DNA of 34,847 nucleotides from an uncultured Saprospiraceae bacterium (GTDB taxonomy: Bacteria; Bacteroidota; Bacteroidia; Chitinophagales; Saprospiraceae): positions 1 through 34,847 of the forward strand of contig CALLPK010000001.1 of assembly GCA_938015415.1 (NCBI GenBank), in the 5' to 3' direction. The notes below the pieces were generated by a model. That model made no database searches, was not told where the DNA came from, and worked only from the letters and a program-made list of their open reading frames with translations. The position numbers and the translations under genes are program-made. Positions 24,091 through 32,600 of this stretch are shown here, in pieces (within the stretch, counting starts at the first letter, position 1; each line of letters begins with the position of its first letter).

Positions 24091-25143
24091 TTACAAACCA
24101 ATAATCTTACGATTCAATTGCTCATCAGGTTTTCCACCTGCAAAATCATCAAAAGCCCTTTCCGTCACCGTAATCAAATGATCCTTGATAAAAGCAGCTC
24201 CTTCTGCGGCGCCCTGCTCACTGTCTTTGATACAACATTCCCATTCCAGTACGGCCCAGCCATGATATCCATACTGTGTTAATTTAGAAAAGATAGAACG
24301 GAAATCAATCTGTCCATCACCCAATGATCGGAAACGACCCGGACGGTCCACCCAATCCTGATAACCACCGTAGACGCCCGACCGCCCCGAAGGATTAAAC
24401 TCCGCATCCTTAACGTGGAACATTTTTATTTGCTCGTGATAAATATCAATAAAGGCCAGATAGTCTAATTGTTGTAAAATATAATGACTCGGATCGTAGA
24501 GCATTTTAGCGCGCGGGTGATTGCCCGTTGCTTCGAGAAAGCGTTCGTAAGTAATCCCGTCGTGGAGATCTTCTCCCGGATGAATTTCGTAACAAACATC
24601 GACGCCATTTTTATCAAATTCGTTGAGGATGGGTTTCCAGCGTTTAGCCAGTTCTTTAAAGCCCGTTTCGACGAGGCCCTGTGGACGTTGTGGCCACGGA
24701 TACATCGTATGCCAGATGAGCGCACCGGAGAACGTAGCGTGTACGTTGATACCCAGATTTTTGCTCGCTTTGGCCGCGTATTTTAATTGCTGGACGGCCC
24801 ATTTGGTACGTTCTTTTGGTTTGCCCTGCACCTCTTTGGGCGCAAAGCCATCAAACATGACATCGTAGGCGGGGTTGACCGCGACGAGTTGTCCCTGTAA
24901 GTGCGTGGATAATTCGGTGATGGTGATGCCGTGTTCGGCGGCGGTGCCTTTGAGTTCGTCGCAGTAGGTTTTACTTTTGGCGGCTTTTTTCAGGTCGATC
25001 ATGCGGGCGTCCCAGGTAGGTACTTGTACGCCGAGGTAGCCGTGGTCGGCGGCCCATTTGCAGATGGTGCTGAAATTGTTGAATGGTGCGGTATCTTGCG
25101 CGAATTGTGCGAGGAAGATGGCGGGGCCTTTGATGGATTTCAT
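24091..25143 (-). CDS. Sugar phosphate isomerase/epimerase family TIM-barrel enzyme
   Basis: The 350-aa protein belongs to the xylose-isomerase-like / AP-endonuclease-2 TIM-barrel superfamily. Metal-site residues are visible: Glu186 (CYEIHPGED), Asp217 with His220 (LYDPSHYIL), His243 (MFHVKDAEF) and Glu300 (VLEWEC). No signal peptide is present, so it acts in the cytoplasm. Members isomerise, epimerise or dehydrate sugars or inositol derivatives; in Bacteroidota similar enzymes occur with Gfo/Idh/MocA and DUF1080 proteins in 3-keto-glycoside breakdown. The same companions lie 2-8 kb away here. The exact substrate cannot be read. Two 12-bp direct repeats lie upstream at 25209-25239. Confidence 0.88.
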   Translation of the reverse strand: MKSIKGPAIFLAQFAQDTAPFNNFSTICKWAADHGYLGVQVPTWDARMIDLKKAAKSKTYCDELKGTAAEHGITITELSTHLQGQLVAVNPAYDVMFDGFAPKEVQGKPKERTKWAVQQLKYAAKASKNLGINVHATFSGALIWHTMYPWPQRPQGLVETGFKELAKRWKPILNEFDKNGVDVCYEIHPGEDLHDGITYERFLEATGNHPRAKMLYDPSHYILQQLDYLAFIDIYHEQIKMFHVKDAEFNPSGRSGVYGGYQDWVDRPGRFRSLGDGQIDFRSIFSKLTQYGYHGWAVLEWECCIKDSEQGAAEGAAFIKDHLITVTERAFDDFAGGKPDEQLNRKIIGL

Positions 25144-25208
25144 TTTATTTTTTGTTTAGAATTTTTAAGGTAATTTAATGACGGGACAATTTACGAAAAT
25201 GGGTGGTG

Positions 25209-25239
25209 ATTTTTAGAGATTATTGTAATTTTTAGAGAT
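25209..25239. promoter_or_regulatory. Paired 12-bp direct repeats upstream of the isomerase gene
   Basis: ATTTTTAGAGAT occurs at 25209-25220 and again at 25228-25239, 19 bp apart, 66-96 bases upstream of the minus-strand start. Same-face spacing of about two helical turns suits a dimeric regulator. The rest of the 386-base gap (25144-25529) is AT-rich and contains only very short frames. Confidence 0.35.
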
Positions 25240-25529
25240 GTTGTTTTTTTGTTATTTTTTAGTAGGATTAATGTTTGTTTTGCAAGTTGGAAAGTATGAA
25301 TATTTCTATCAAGCTTTTAAATAAAACCTGTTTTTTGCTCTATGGCTATTCATTGTTTATCCTTTGAAGATCGGGAAAAAAAGGAATTGGCAGAGTACTA
25401 ATCCGCTCAAACAAAAAGTAATTGTAACTTACGGAATGAACGAATTCATTAAAAAGAAAAATGGTAATCATCAGGATGTTGAAAATTAATAATGTTCAAG
25501 TCATTATTGTTCACAAACTAAAATACGTT

Positions 25530-26483
25530 ATGAATTTTATCACCAAATTAATATTCCTAACATCAATTTTGTTTTCATGTAAAACTAATGGTCAATTAGA
25601 TTATAGAATTAGTTATCATCCATATATTAATAGTGCCGAATTAGCTGTAATAGATCAAAATTATAGACTAGCTTTTGAAAACTATGAGCGTGCATTTTCT
25701 TCAGAAAAAATTGGATTTGGAAGGGATTATCAAAACGCTGCGCTCTGCGCTATTGAAATTAAAGAATACAGTCGGGCAATTGAATTCTTGGAAAAGTTGG
25801 TTTCAAAAGGAATAGAAAAAAGCTATTTTGAAAATAATAAAAAGTTATACGGAGAATTAAATGGATATGGTTTTGAGGAGTTTCTTGATAGATTTGATGA
25901 AATAAGAAGGAGGACATTTGAGCAAACGGTAAATTACGAGGTTATGGGTGAGCTAGGAAGGCTAGAAAACCGAGACCAAGAATTTAGATATGATTACAAA
26001 ATATTTATCGATACGATTAGAAAGATAGATGCTGAAAATATATCTAGCTTTTTGGACATAGTGAGTCAGCATAACTTTCCTCCTGAAGAAATGCTTGGAT
26101 TGCAAAGTCCCCAAGCAGATAATTTGGGTTATTATCACATTATATGGCATCATCTAAAAAACTGGAAAAGTGATACCTCATTAATTGATATTCGCCCAAT
26201 TTTAATAGAGGCAGTGAAACAAGGAAAATTGTCGTCTTCAGACGCAGCAAGTTATTTAGATATTGTCAGCTCAAAAACAGGATTTGTTGGTGATTATGGT
26301 AGCACGAAAGTGATAAAATTTGGAGAAGAAAAAAAATTTATACGATTAGTTATAATGAGAAAGAAGAGAAAAAAATTAATAAAAATCGTCAAATGTTGGG
26401 CTTGGGAAGCTTATCAGACTTACAAAAAAAACTGGAATATCATTTTATTTTACATGATAGAAAGTCAAAATTTGAAATATTAA
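25530..26483 (+). CDS. DUF6624-like lipoprotein, reading frame broken at an A8 run
   Basis: The start at 25530 gives a lipoprotein signal peptide (MNFITKLIFLTSILFSC, lipid Cys17); the longer frame from 25461 has no such sense. A TPR-like helical pair follows (about 45-95: AFENYERAF and YSRAIEFLEKL). Then come MGELGRLENRDQEFRYDY and an EEMLGLQSPQADNLGYYHIIWHH segment that weakly resembles the DUF6624 family (D-Q-x-x-R and a G...H pattern), whose function is unknown. After KFGEEKK the frame turns into a Lys/Arg/Trp-rich tail of 42 residues that looks out of register. Reading one base back at the eight A residues near 26331-26338 gives a far more protein-like tail to the TAA at 26549-26551 (see separate entry). 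The gene is therefore frameshifted or uses slippage. Base composition is more AT-rich than its neighbours. Confidence 0.65.
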   Translation: MNFITKLIFLTSILFSCKTNGQLDYRISYHPYINSAELAVIDQNYRLAFENYERAFSSEKIGFGRDYQNAALCAIEIKEYSRAIEFLEKLVSKGIEKSYFENNKKLYGELNGYGFEEFLDRFDEIRRRTFEQTVNYEVMGELGRLENRDQEFRYDYKIFIDTIRKIDAENISSFLDIVSQHNFPPEEMLGLQSPQADNLGYYHIIWHHLKNWKSDTSLIDIRPILIEAVKQGKLSSSDAASYLDIVSSKTGFVGDYGSTKVIKFGEEKKFIRLVIMRKKRKKLIKIVKCWAWEAYQTYKKNWNIILFYMIESQNLKY

Positions 26484-26551
26484 AACTAGCGATTATTGAC
26501 TCTTATCCAATAGAATTTAAGTCAGAATTTACGCTGAAAGAGTTAAAGTAA
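26331..26551 (+). other. -1 frame continuation of the lipoprotein gene
   Basis: From the A8 run at about 26331-26338, the -1 frame is open to 26551 and encodes a tail containing QMLGLGSLSDLQKKLEYHF and later KFEILKLAIIDSYPIEFKSE, ending TLKELK. Amphipathic helices and ordinary composition mark it as the genuine C-terminus. In the 0 frame the run reads as A-AAA-AAA, a textbook -1 slippery arrangement; a lost A in the genome or assembly is the simpler explanation. Confidence 0.6.
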
Positions 26552-26554
26552 TAG

Positions 26555-26707
26555 TGTCAAAATCTATTTAAGAATCCCGCTGCGAAAGTACTTTCTGAGG
26601 ATTTAGGGATTCAGAGTTACCCTACTTATATTGTTATTGATAAAGAAGGCCGAATCCTGGTAAGGAAAAAAATATTTAAAGATTTGATGGCGTATATCGA
26701 AGAATAA
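26555..26707 (+). pseudogene. C-terminal fragment of a thioredoxin-like (TlpA-type) protein
   Basis: An open stretch of 50 codons without a start codon reads NLFKNPAAKVLSEDLGIQ, then SYPTYIVIDKEGRILVRK, ending LMAYIEE and TAA. The cis-Pro segment (YPTYIVIDKEGRI) is the hallmark of the last strands of TlpA/thioredoxin-fold proteins. The part with the CxxC active site is absent and a stop codon precedes the fragment, so this is a remnant. It abuts the frameshifted lipoprotein gene by 3 bases, which together suggests a small decaying patch inside the sugar gene region. Confidence 0.75.
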
Positions 26708-26750
26708 GATTTATACTTTTTTGAACGCTAAATTTTACATTCCAAAATAA

Positions 26751-26788
26751 AAAAGCCAGAAAAGAACGCCCGTTCCATTCTGGCTTTT
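26751..26788. terminator. Bidirectional terminator
   Basis: AAAAGCCAGAA at 26751-26761 pairs with TTCTGGCTTTT at 26778-26788, with an inner GAAC/GTTC pairing. It lies between the decayed plus-strand patch and the converging oxidoreductase gene. Confidence 0.85.
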
Positions 26789-26839
26789 AAAATTTCTAAA
26801 AATTTTTTTAAATCAAAAATGTGCATTTCAAAAGAGCAC

Positions 26840-26879
26840 TCGCCAATCCGCACATCAAAAAATTAAAAAATCCCCACAT
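26840..26879 (-). repeat. Octamer repeat array, ATGTGNGG type (copy 1), starting at a stop codon
   Basis: Read on the minus strand from 26879: ATGTGGGG, ATTTTTTA, ATTTTTTG, ATGTGCGG, ATTGGCGA, five units in exact 8-bp register. The TGA stop of the oxidoreductase gene (26881-26879) overlaps the first base of the array. Confidence 0.75.
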
Positions 26880-28033
26880 CAGAATTTCGTCCACTTCACC
26901 TTACTCTTTCCACTCGCTACCACCTTTTCAATAAAAACCATCCCACGCACCCCATCGTCAATCCCCGGAAAATCCGTATAGACCGCTTTTGGCTTCTTCC
27001 CATTTAACCGTGCCCGTACACACTTCGCAAAATTCCGGTAAATATTCCCAAACGCTTCCAGATAACCTTCCGGATGTCCCGCGGGAATCCGTGTATGCGC
27101 CTCTGCCTCCGGATACAATTTTCCAACGCCGGTTCGCATAATCTCCATCGGTTTATCCAGCCATTTTACGACCAGCGAATTAGGCTCCATCTGTCGCCAT
27201 TCCAGTCCGGCTTTGGTCCCGTAAATATTGATGTGTAAATTATTTTCTTCTCCTGCGGAAATCTGACTTGCGTAAAGAATCCCTTTGGCGCCGTTGTCGA
27301 ATTCGAGTAAGACATTACCGTCATCGTCCAATGCCCGACCGGGAACCATTGCCGTCAAATCCGCACAGATTTTTTTGATTTGTAAACCAGAAATATATTC
27401 CGCCAGGTTTTCCGCGTGCGTGCCGATGTCGCCCATTGCTCCGGCAATTCCTGAACGTTTAGGATCGGTTCGCCAGGCCGCTTGCTTCTGTTCCGAGTCC
27501 TCCAGTTTGGTGGATAACCAGCCCTGTGGATAAGCGACGACGATCTTTCTAATTTCTCCAATCTTCCCTTTTGCGACCATCATCCGCGCCTGCTTGACCA
27601 TCGGGTAACCCGTGTAATTATGCGTCAGCGCAAAAATTAATCCCGTCTTTTTTACAATCTTTTGTAACGCCTTTGCTTCTTTTAAATTAAAACAAACCGG
27701 CTTATCACAAACGACGTGAAAACCATTTTCCAGCGCCATCTTCGCCGGACCAAAATGCAAATGATTGGGAGTAACGATCGACACAAAATCCATCCGTTCG
27801 CCTAATGGCAATTCTTTTTCTTTCTTAATCATCTCTTCGTAAGAACGATAGACCCGATCAGCCGGTAAATACAAATCCTGTCCCGATAATTTTGACTTTT
27901 TTGGGTTGCTGCTAAACGCACCGCAGACCAGTTCGATCTCGCCGTCAATCGCAGCCGCCATCCGGTGTACCGCGCCGATAAATGCACCACGGCCACCACC
28001 GACCATGCCCATTCTGATTTTTCTGTTGTTCAT
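26879..28033 (-). CDS. Gfo/Idh/MocA family oxidoreductase
   Basis: The 384-aa NAD(P)-dependent enzyme has the Rossmann motif GMVGGGRGAFIG (9-20), the CDKPVCFNLKEA segment (109-120) with the catalytic Lys111 of the family's EKP-like motif, and the second-half catalytic pair D202/H206 in GDIGTHAENLAEYI. The C-terminal domain is the alpha/beta dimerisation fold of the family. No signal peptide is present in the N-terminus, so it is cytoplasmic. Such enzymes oxidise or reduce sugar hydroxyls, often at C3. Neighbours (MFS transporter 144 bases upstream, DUF1080 lipoprotein, TIM-barrel enzyme) suggest a role in 3-keto sugar metabolism. Oxidation versus reduction cannot be told from sequence. Confidence 0.92.
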   Translation of the reverse strand: MNNRKIRMGMVGGGRGAFIGAVHRMAAAIDGEIELVCGAFSSNPKKSKLSGQDLYLPADRVYRSYEEMIKKEKELPLGERMDFVSIVTPNHLHFGPAKMALENGFHVVCDKPVCFNLKEAKALQKIVKKTGLIFALTHNYTGYPMVKQARMMVAKGKIGEIRKIVVAYPQGWLSTKLEDSEQKQAAWRTDPKRSGIAGAMGDIGTHAENLAEYISGLQIKKICADLTAMVPGRALDDDGNVLLEFDNGAKGILYASQISAGEENNLHINIYGTKAGLEWRQMEPNSLVVKWLDKPMEIMRTGVGKLYPEAEAHTRIPAGHPEGYLEAFGNIYRNFAKCVRARLNGKKPKAVYTDFPGIDDGVRGMVFIEKVVASGKSKVKWTKF

Positions 28034-28042
28034 ATTTTTAAT

Positions 28043-28075
28043 GTTGAAGCGCTTCGCTTGTTGAGTTGTTGAATC
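28043..28075. repeat. Octamer repeat array, GTTGAANN type (copy 2)
   Basis: GTTGAAGC (28043-28050), GCTTCGCTT (28051-28059, one base longer), GTTGAGTT (28060-28067) and GTTGAATC (28068-28075). The core GCGCTTCGCTTGTT is identical to copy 1. It lies between the start of the oxidoreductase gene and the hairpin at 28131, in the same relative orientation to that hairpin as copy 1. Confidence 0.7.
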
Positions 28076-28130
28076 TGCTTTAAAAGGTGCGACCCGGAGG
28101 ACGCCGTATTACTGATCGTTTCGGGAAGGA

Positions 28131-28172
28131 TAAAAACGTAGATGCAATTCATGAATTGTATCTACGTTTTTA
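28131..28172. terminator. Terminator-like extragenic palindrome, ACGTAGATGCA type (copy 2)
   Basis: TAAAAACGTAGATGCAATTC (28131-28150) pairs with its complement at 28153-28172 with one G-T pair (A-C on the minus strand). The inner CAATTCATGAATTG is fully self-complementary. On the minus strand it starts 4 bases after the MFS stop codon and ends in a T-run, so it can terminate that gene. It shares the outer ACGTAGATnCA arms with the hairpin at 24023. Confidence 0.85.
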
Positions 28173-28176
28173 TGGT

Positions 28177-29400
28177 TTAATGCGCTTGCGCTACCCGACG
28201 CTCTGCCAGCTTCTTCCGGTACAAAAATAACAATCCAAAGGCAACGATCAAAATCGCCGGAAAGACCGCAATATTATCCAGGGTGGCTTGCCCGGCAGCT
28301 AATTCGGCTGCTTCGGTTGTTAAACCGCTTGCTAATGCTTTTGCTTTTTCCGTATCTAACCAGCCACCAATAACTGGTTGCCAGAGCGAGGTTGCAAACA
28401 TCCCCGCGCCTCCCATGAGTGACATTCCCAATGGCCCGGTTTCTGGCATATATTCTCCGATAAAGGCAATCATGGTCGGCCAGAAATACATGACTCCCAC
28501 GGCAAAAACAACTGCGGCCAGATAAACCATCGGGCCGGTAGCCATACTCATCAGAACAATTCCGATGGTGGCAATAATCGAAGAACCTAATAAGATACCC
28601 ACCGGATTAATACGGTGTACAACGGGGCCCGCAAAGGAGCGGCCTACGGCCATTAGTCCGGTAACCAAAACCAGGATTAACATCGGATGGGCACCCGCAT
28701 TTCCTAAAATTTTCTCTACCCATTGTTGCGTACCTAATTCCGTAGTAGCGGTAAGTGTCATACAAATCAACATAAAGAGATAGAGTGGAGTGGTAAACAT
28801 CTTTTTTAGATTGACCGAAGTATTGGTTTCCATGTTTTCCATTTTGGGGAATTCTTGCCCAAAGAACAAAAAGCCATAAATGAAAGTAGGAATCAACATG
28901 ACCCCAATCTGAATTTGCCAGCCAATACCGGCATTGCCCATAAAGTAAGCAACCAACGCACCGATCACAATTCCACCAGGAAACCACACGTGAAATTTAT
29001 TAAGCATCGTCGTTTGATTATCATAATACATATCGGCAATCATCGGATTACACGCTGCCTCTACGGTTCCATTCGCAAATCCAATCAAAAACGTAGAGAT
29101 TAATAAACCCCAAAACCCACCCGCAAAAATTGTTAAAACCAGCCCTAATAAATGACTGACAAAGGCTAGAAACATTAATTTTCTGGCGCCTAAAATATTA
29201 TACAAAAAACCACCAAAAATAGTAGCAATCGGAAATCCAAGAAAGGCCATTGAATTTACCCATCCCAGTTCTGTATTGGAAAGTCCAAAGTCTGTCCCCA
29301 GTTCATTCAAAATACCTGCCCGAATGGCAAAGGTCATCGCCGTGACCACCAGAGCAAGACAACTTGCCGTAAATAACCTTGATCGATTAATTGTTTCCAT
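28177..29400 (-). CDS. MFS transporter, probably a sugar permease
   Basis: With the start at 29400 (METINRSRLFTAS) the protein is 407 aa with about 12 hydrophobic segments, normal for the major facilitator superfamily; a longer frame from 29529 adds 43 non-membrane residues and is not favoured. The loop 2-3 signature is present as FGGFLYNILGARKLMFLAF (about 60-78). Between the halves lies a cytoplasmic loop (KMENMETNTSVNLKKMF). It would import a sugar or its oxidised form across the inner membrane by ion coupling. Gene order oxidoreductase-transporter-DUF1080 lipoprotein on one strand points to a shared catabolic role. The substrate is unknown. Confidence 0.87.
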   Translation of the reverse strand: METINRSRLFTASCLALVVTAMTFAIRAGILNELGTDFGLSNTELGWVNSMAFLGFPIATIFGGFLYNILGARKLMFLAFVSHLLGLVLTIFAGGFWGLLISTFLIGFANGTVEAACNPMIADMYYDNQTTMLNKFHVWFPGGIVIGALVAYFMGNAGIGWQIQIGVMLIPTFIYGFLFFGQEFPKMENMETNTSVNLKKMFTTPLYLFMLICMTLTATTELGTQQWVEKILGNAGAHPMLILVLVTGLMAVGRSFAGPVVHRINPVGILLGSSIIATIGIVLMSMATGPMVYLAAVVFAVGVMYFWPTMIAFIGEYMPETGPLGMSLMGGAGMFATSLWQPVIGGWLDTEKAKALASGLTTEAAELAAGQATLDNIAVFPAILIVAFGLLFLYRKKLAERRVAQAH

Positions 29401-29562
29401 AATATTATAGTTCGTTTCGTTTTTAATTATGTTTTTATATAAAATTTTTCTTATACGATTTTGAAGTCCTCCTGCAAGCCCAAAATCAAATTTCAAAAAC
29501 TCCTCACCGATTACCGCTAGTTTGGACATCCTCGTCCAGATACGCCTTCATCTCCAGGTACG

Positions 29563-29610
29563 TCGCACATCAAAAAATCCACATATCCACACATCAGAAA
29601 ATCCGCACAT
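29563..29610 (-). repeat. Octamer repeat array, ATGTGNGG type (copy 2), directly after a stop codon
   Basis: On the minus strand from 29610: ATGTGCGG, ATTTTCTG, ATGTGTGG, ATATGTGG, ATTTTTTG, ATGTGCGA; six units in exact 8-bp register. The first unit follows the TAG of the 1230-aa lipoprotein gene (29613-29611) without a spacer. Confidence 0.8.
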
Positions 29611-32600
29611 CTATAATCGACGAATCTTCAAATTCCTAAACGCCACGCCATCCCCGTGATCCTGCAACATAATATGTCCTTTCTTAAACGTTCCGAAGTC
29701 CGCAGACATCTCCTTAAATTTACTATTGGCAATCATCTCTTTCCATTCATCCCCAAACATTTCGAAATGTACAACTTTCTTTCCGTTTAACCAGAGTTCT
29801 ACGTCACCTTTTAGACTACGGATCATCACCTCGTTCCATTGCCCCGCCGATTTGACCATCATCATATTTGTCTCCAGCATATCGTAGAGGTCGCCCGCCC
29901 GGTGCGTTTTATATTTAGAATCCGGATGACAAGTATTGTCTAAAATTTGCATCTCCGGTCCCGTCATATAACCTGCGTGGTATTTTTCCGATTCCACCGC
30001 ATTAAAGAAAACACCACTGTTACCACAATCGGCAATTTTCCACTCCAGCATTAATTCAAAATCCTCGTATTCTTTTTCACTCGTCAAGTCACCACCATCC
30101 TTGGCGTACGTGATACCACCTTCTTTTGGTAAAACCTCCAGTGTGATTGCACCATCTTTAACCACCCAACTACTACCGGGTTTATCTTTCAGATAAGTGT
30201 GCCAGCCGTCCAGATTTTTACCATTAAACAAAAGTTCCCAGCCCGCTGCCTCTTCTCCAGGCGAAAGGGTATTTAAACTACCCGTCAGATACTCGGCTGG
30301 TGTAGCCTGAACCGTACCGTTTAAATTTTGGGGAATCTGATTCATGTTATACCAGGCTTCCGTGGTCCAAAGTTCATGTTGCTGATCGCTGACAAAATAT
30401 TTGTTGAGGTGGAGGTAGAGCATATGCCCCGGCTTCATTCCTTTTAGTTCTAAAAATACTTTTTTACGATCCCCGGAAACCGTCGCCGATTGCACCCGTA
30501 ATTTGGTCAAATCCATTTTGGGACCACCGTAGGCTTCGGTGGGTTTATAATAAAATTGTTCAACCGTATAATTGTCCGGATTCCAGCCGTCACCGATTTT
30601 TAGCGGTTCGGTAAATTCTATTTCCAGTCCATTGGTCTTAGCGCGTACGGCCAACATTTCAAAAACGGAATTTTCGTTGTACGTTAATTTCTGTAATCCG
30701 TACCAAAGCGTACCGTCGTGGCGCCAGTTACCCGAGCTACCGATTCCGCCTACGTACAAACTACCATCGGGACCCCAAACCATTCGGTTGACACCCGCTT
30801 CTAATCCTTGCGTAAACCGAAAGAGTGCGCCTTGAATTTGACCATTTATGGTTTCTGGAAAAACTCTTTTGATTCCACCGTGGGTTACTTCTCCGTGGAT
30901 CAATTGATCTTGATAAGGCCCTACGTTAATTTTCATTGGTGTGGAAGGCGAGTTACCAATTTCATCTTGTGGCATCCAAACGACCGGTGGTGTTTCTTTT
31001 AGATTAGCGGTACCCGCAAAATCAACGGAACGCGATCCGTACCAGTTGCCTTCTTGAATATGCAAAATCTTACAGGATGGCAACCAGTCTCCCTGATTAT
31101 CGGCGACAAAAATTTCATCGTTTGGACCTAGCCCAATTCCGTTAGGTGTCCGTAATCCGCTGGCAATAAATTCGACCGAGCCGTCCTCTTTACTGATCTT
31201 AATGACTTTACCGCGATCCTGAATTTGTGGTTGCGTACTGGCCCCACCAGGATTGATGGCCGTAGCCAAGGTAGCGTAAAAATAACCGTCTTTGTAAACT
31301 AACCCAAAAGCAAATTCGTGAAAATTAGCGGAGACGTCCCAACCTTTAGAAACGGTTAAGTATTCGTCAATAATATCATCGCCGTTATTGTCCACTAATT
31401 TAGTAAGCTCCTGTTTTTGTAAAATATAAATTTCGTTATCCACTACTTTGAGTCCGAGTGGCTCGGCCAGTCCGGCGGCAATTTGTTTTACTTTAATATT
31501 ATTTGGATTTTCTGCATTTAAATTATCCAATAAAAAAATACCACCAGAAGGCTCCCAAACAGAAACAACCAGTCGGCCATCCGACAGAAAATCCATACCA
31601 CCTACTTTTGGCTGAAAATCGTCGGGTCGGGCCTGCGCAATCGTAAAAGCGGGATGAACTGAATTGAGTGGTAATTGATCTCCGGGCACCTGAATGGTGG
31701 CGGCAATTGCTAAATTTTTAGTCATTTCTTTCGGGCGATCTTTGGCCAGGTGACCAAACATTTCGCGGGGCACATCTGCAAAACCAGGTTCGCCCAACGG
31801 CTTATATTGGAAGACCAGACTTTTGCCACCGTATCCCTGAAAGTAGTCAATCCGGATTGGATGGAAGCCCGCTTTGAGCGCTATTTTTCCATCCTTGATA
31901 TCCGCGCCGTGTGGTCCGTCGTGGTTGATGACCAGTTTATCATCAATAAATAACATTGAACCATCATCACTGATTAACCTGAAATTATAAATACCTTCTT
32001 CCTTAATCATTAGGTAGCCCTGTAAAAAGATAGCCGCATTATCGGCTAAACTCACCATATTAGTTTGGGGGATAACCACGTCCGGAATAATGCCTGCGGA
32101 AGTTAGTTTTCCACCAGATCGCGTATCCGCCAACTTGCTGAGGTCTTTTTTATAACTATACATTTTGGTAACCAGTCCAGGGAATAAATTTTCTTCTTTG
32201 ATGTCCTTATTCCCGTACACGTAGTCCTGTGCTTCGGGGGCGGCAGCGCTGCCATCCGCTCCTTTATCATTTTTATCCATCGCCAGAATGTAAGCGACCA
32301 TCGTATTCAAATCTTCATCCGGAACTTTTGGATGCGCGCTCATCACTTGTGGTCCCCAGACACCGCTACCGCCCACTTTAATCTTGTTGGCGAGCATGGC
32401 AATATTTTCGTCGGTCGTGGTATACTTTTCGGCGATTGCTTTGTAAGAAGGACCGATGGTTTTTCGGTTGGTGTTGTGGCAACTCCGGCAATCACTGCGT
32501 GCAATTAACTTGGCACCACTCGGTGATTCGGCGTTTTCTACTTCCGGTTTATTTGGATTTTCGACGAGCGGTTCTTTGATGAAGGGCGTGGTAAGTGAGG

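Noticed and set aside
29401-29529. 43-residue extension of the MFS transporter
   Set aside because: No transporter of this type has such a soluble leader; METINRSRLF at 29400 is a natural start. A remnant of another gene in 29401-29560 was considered but not supported.
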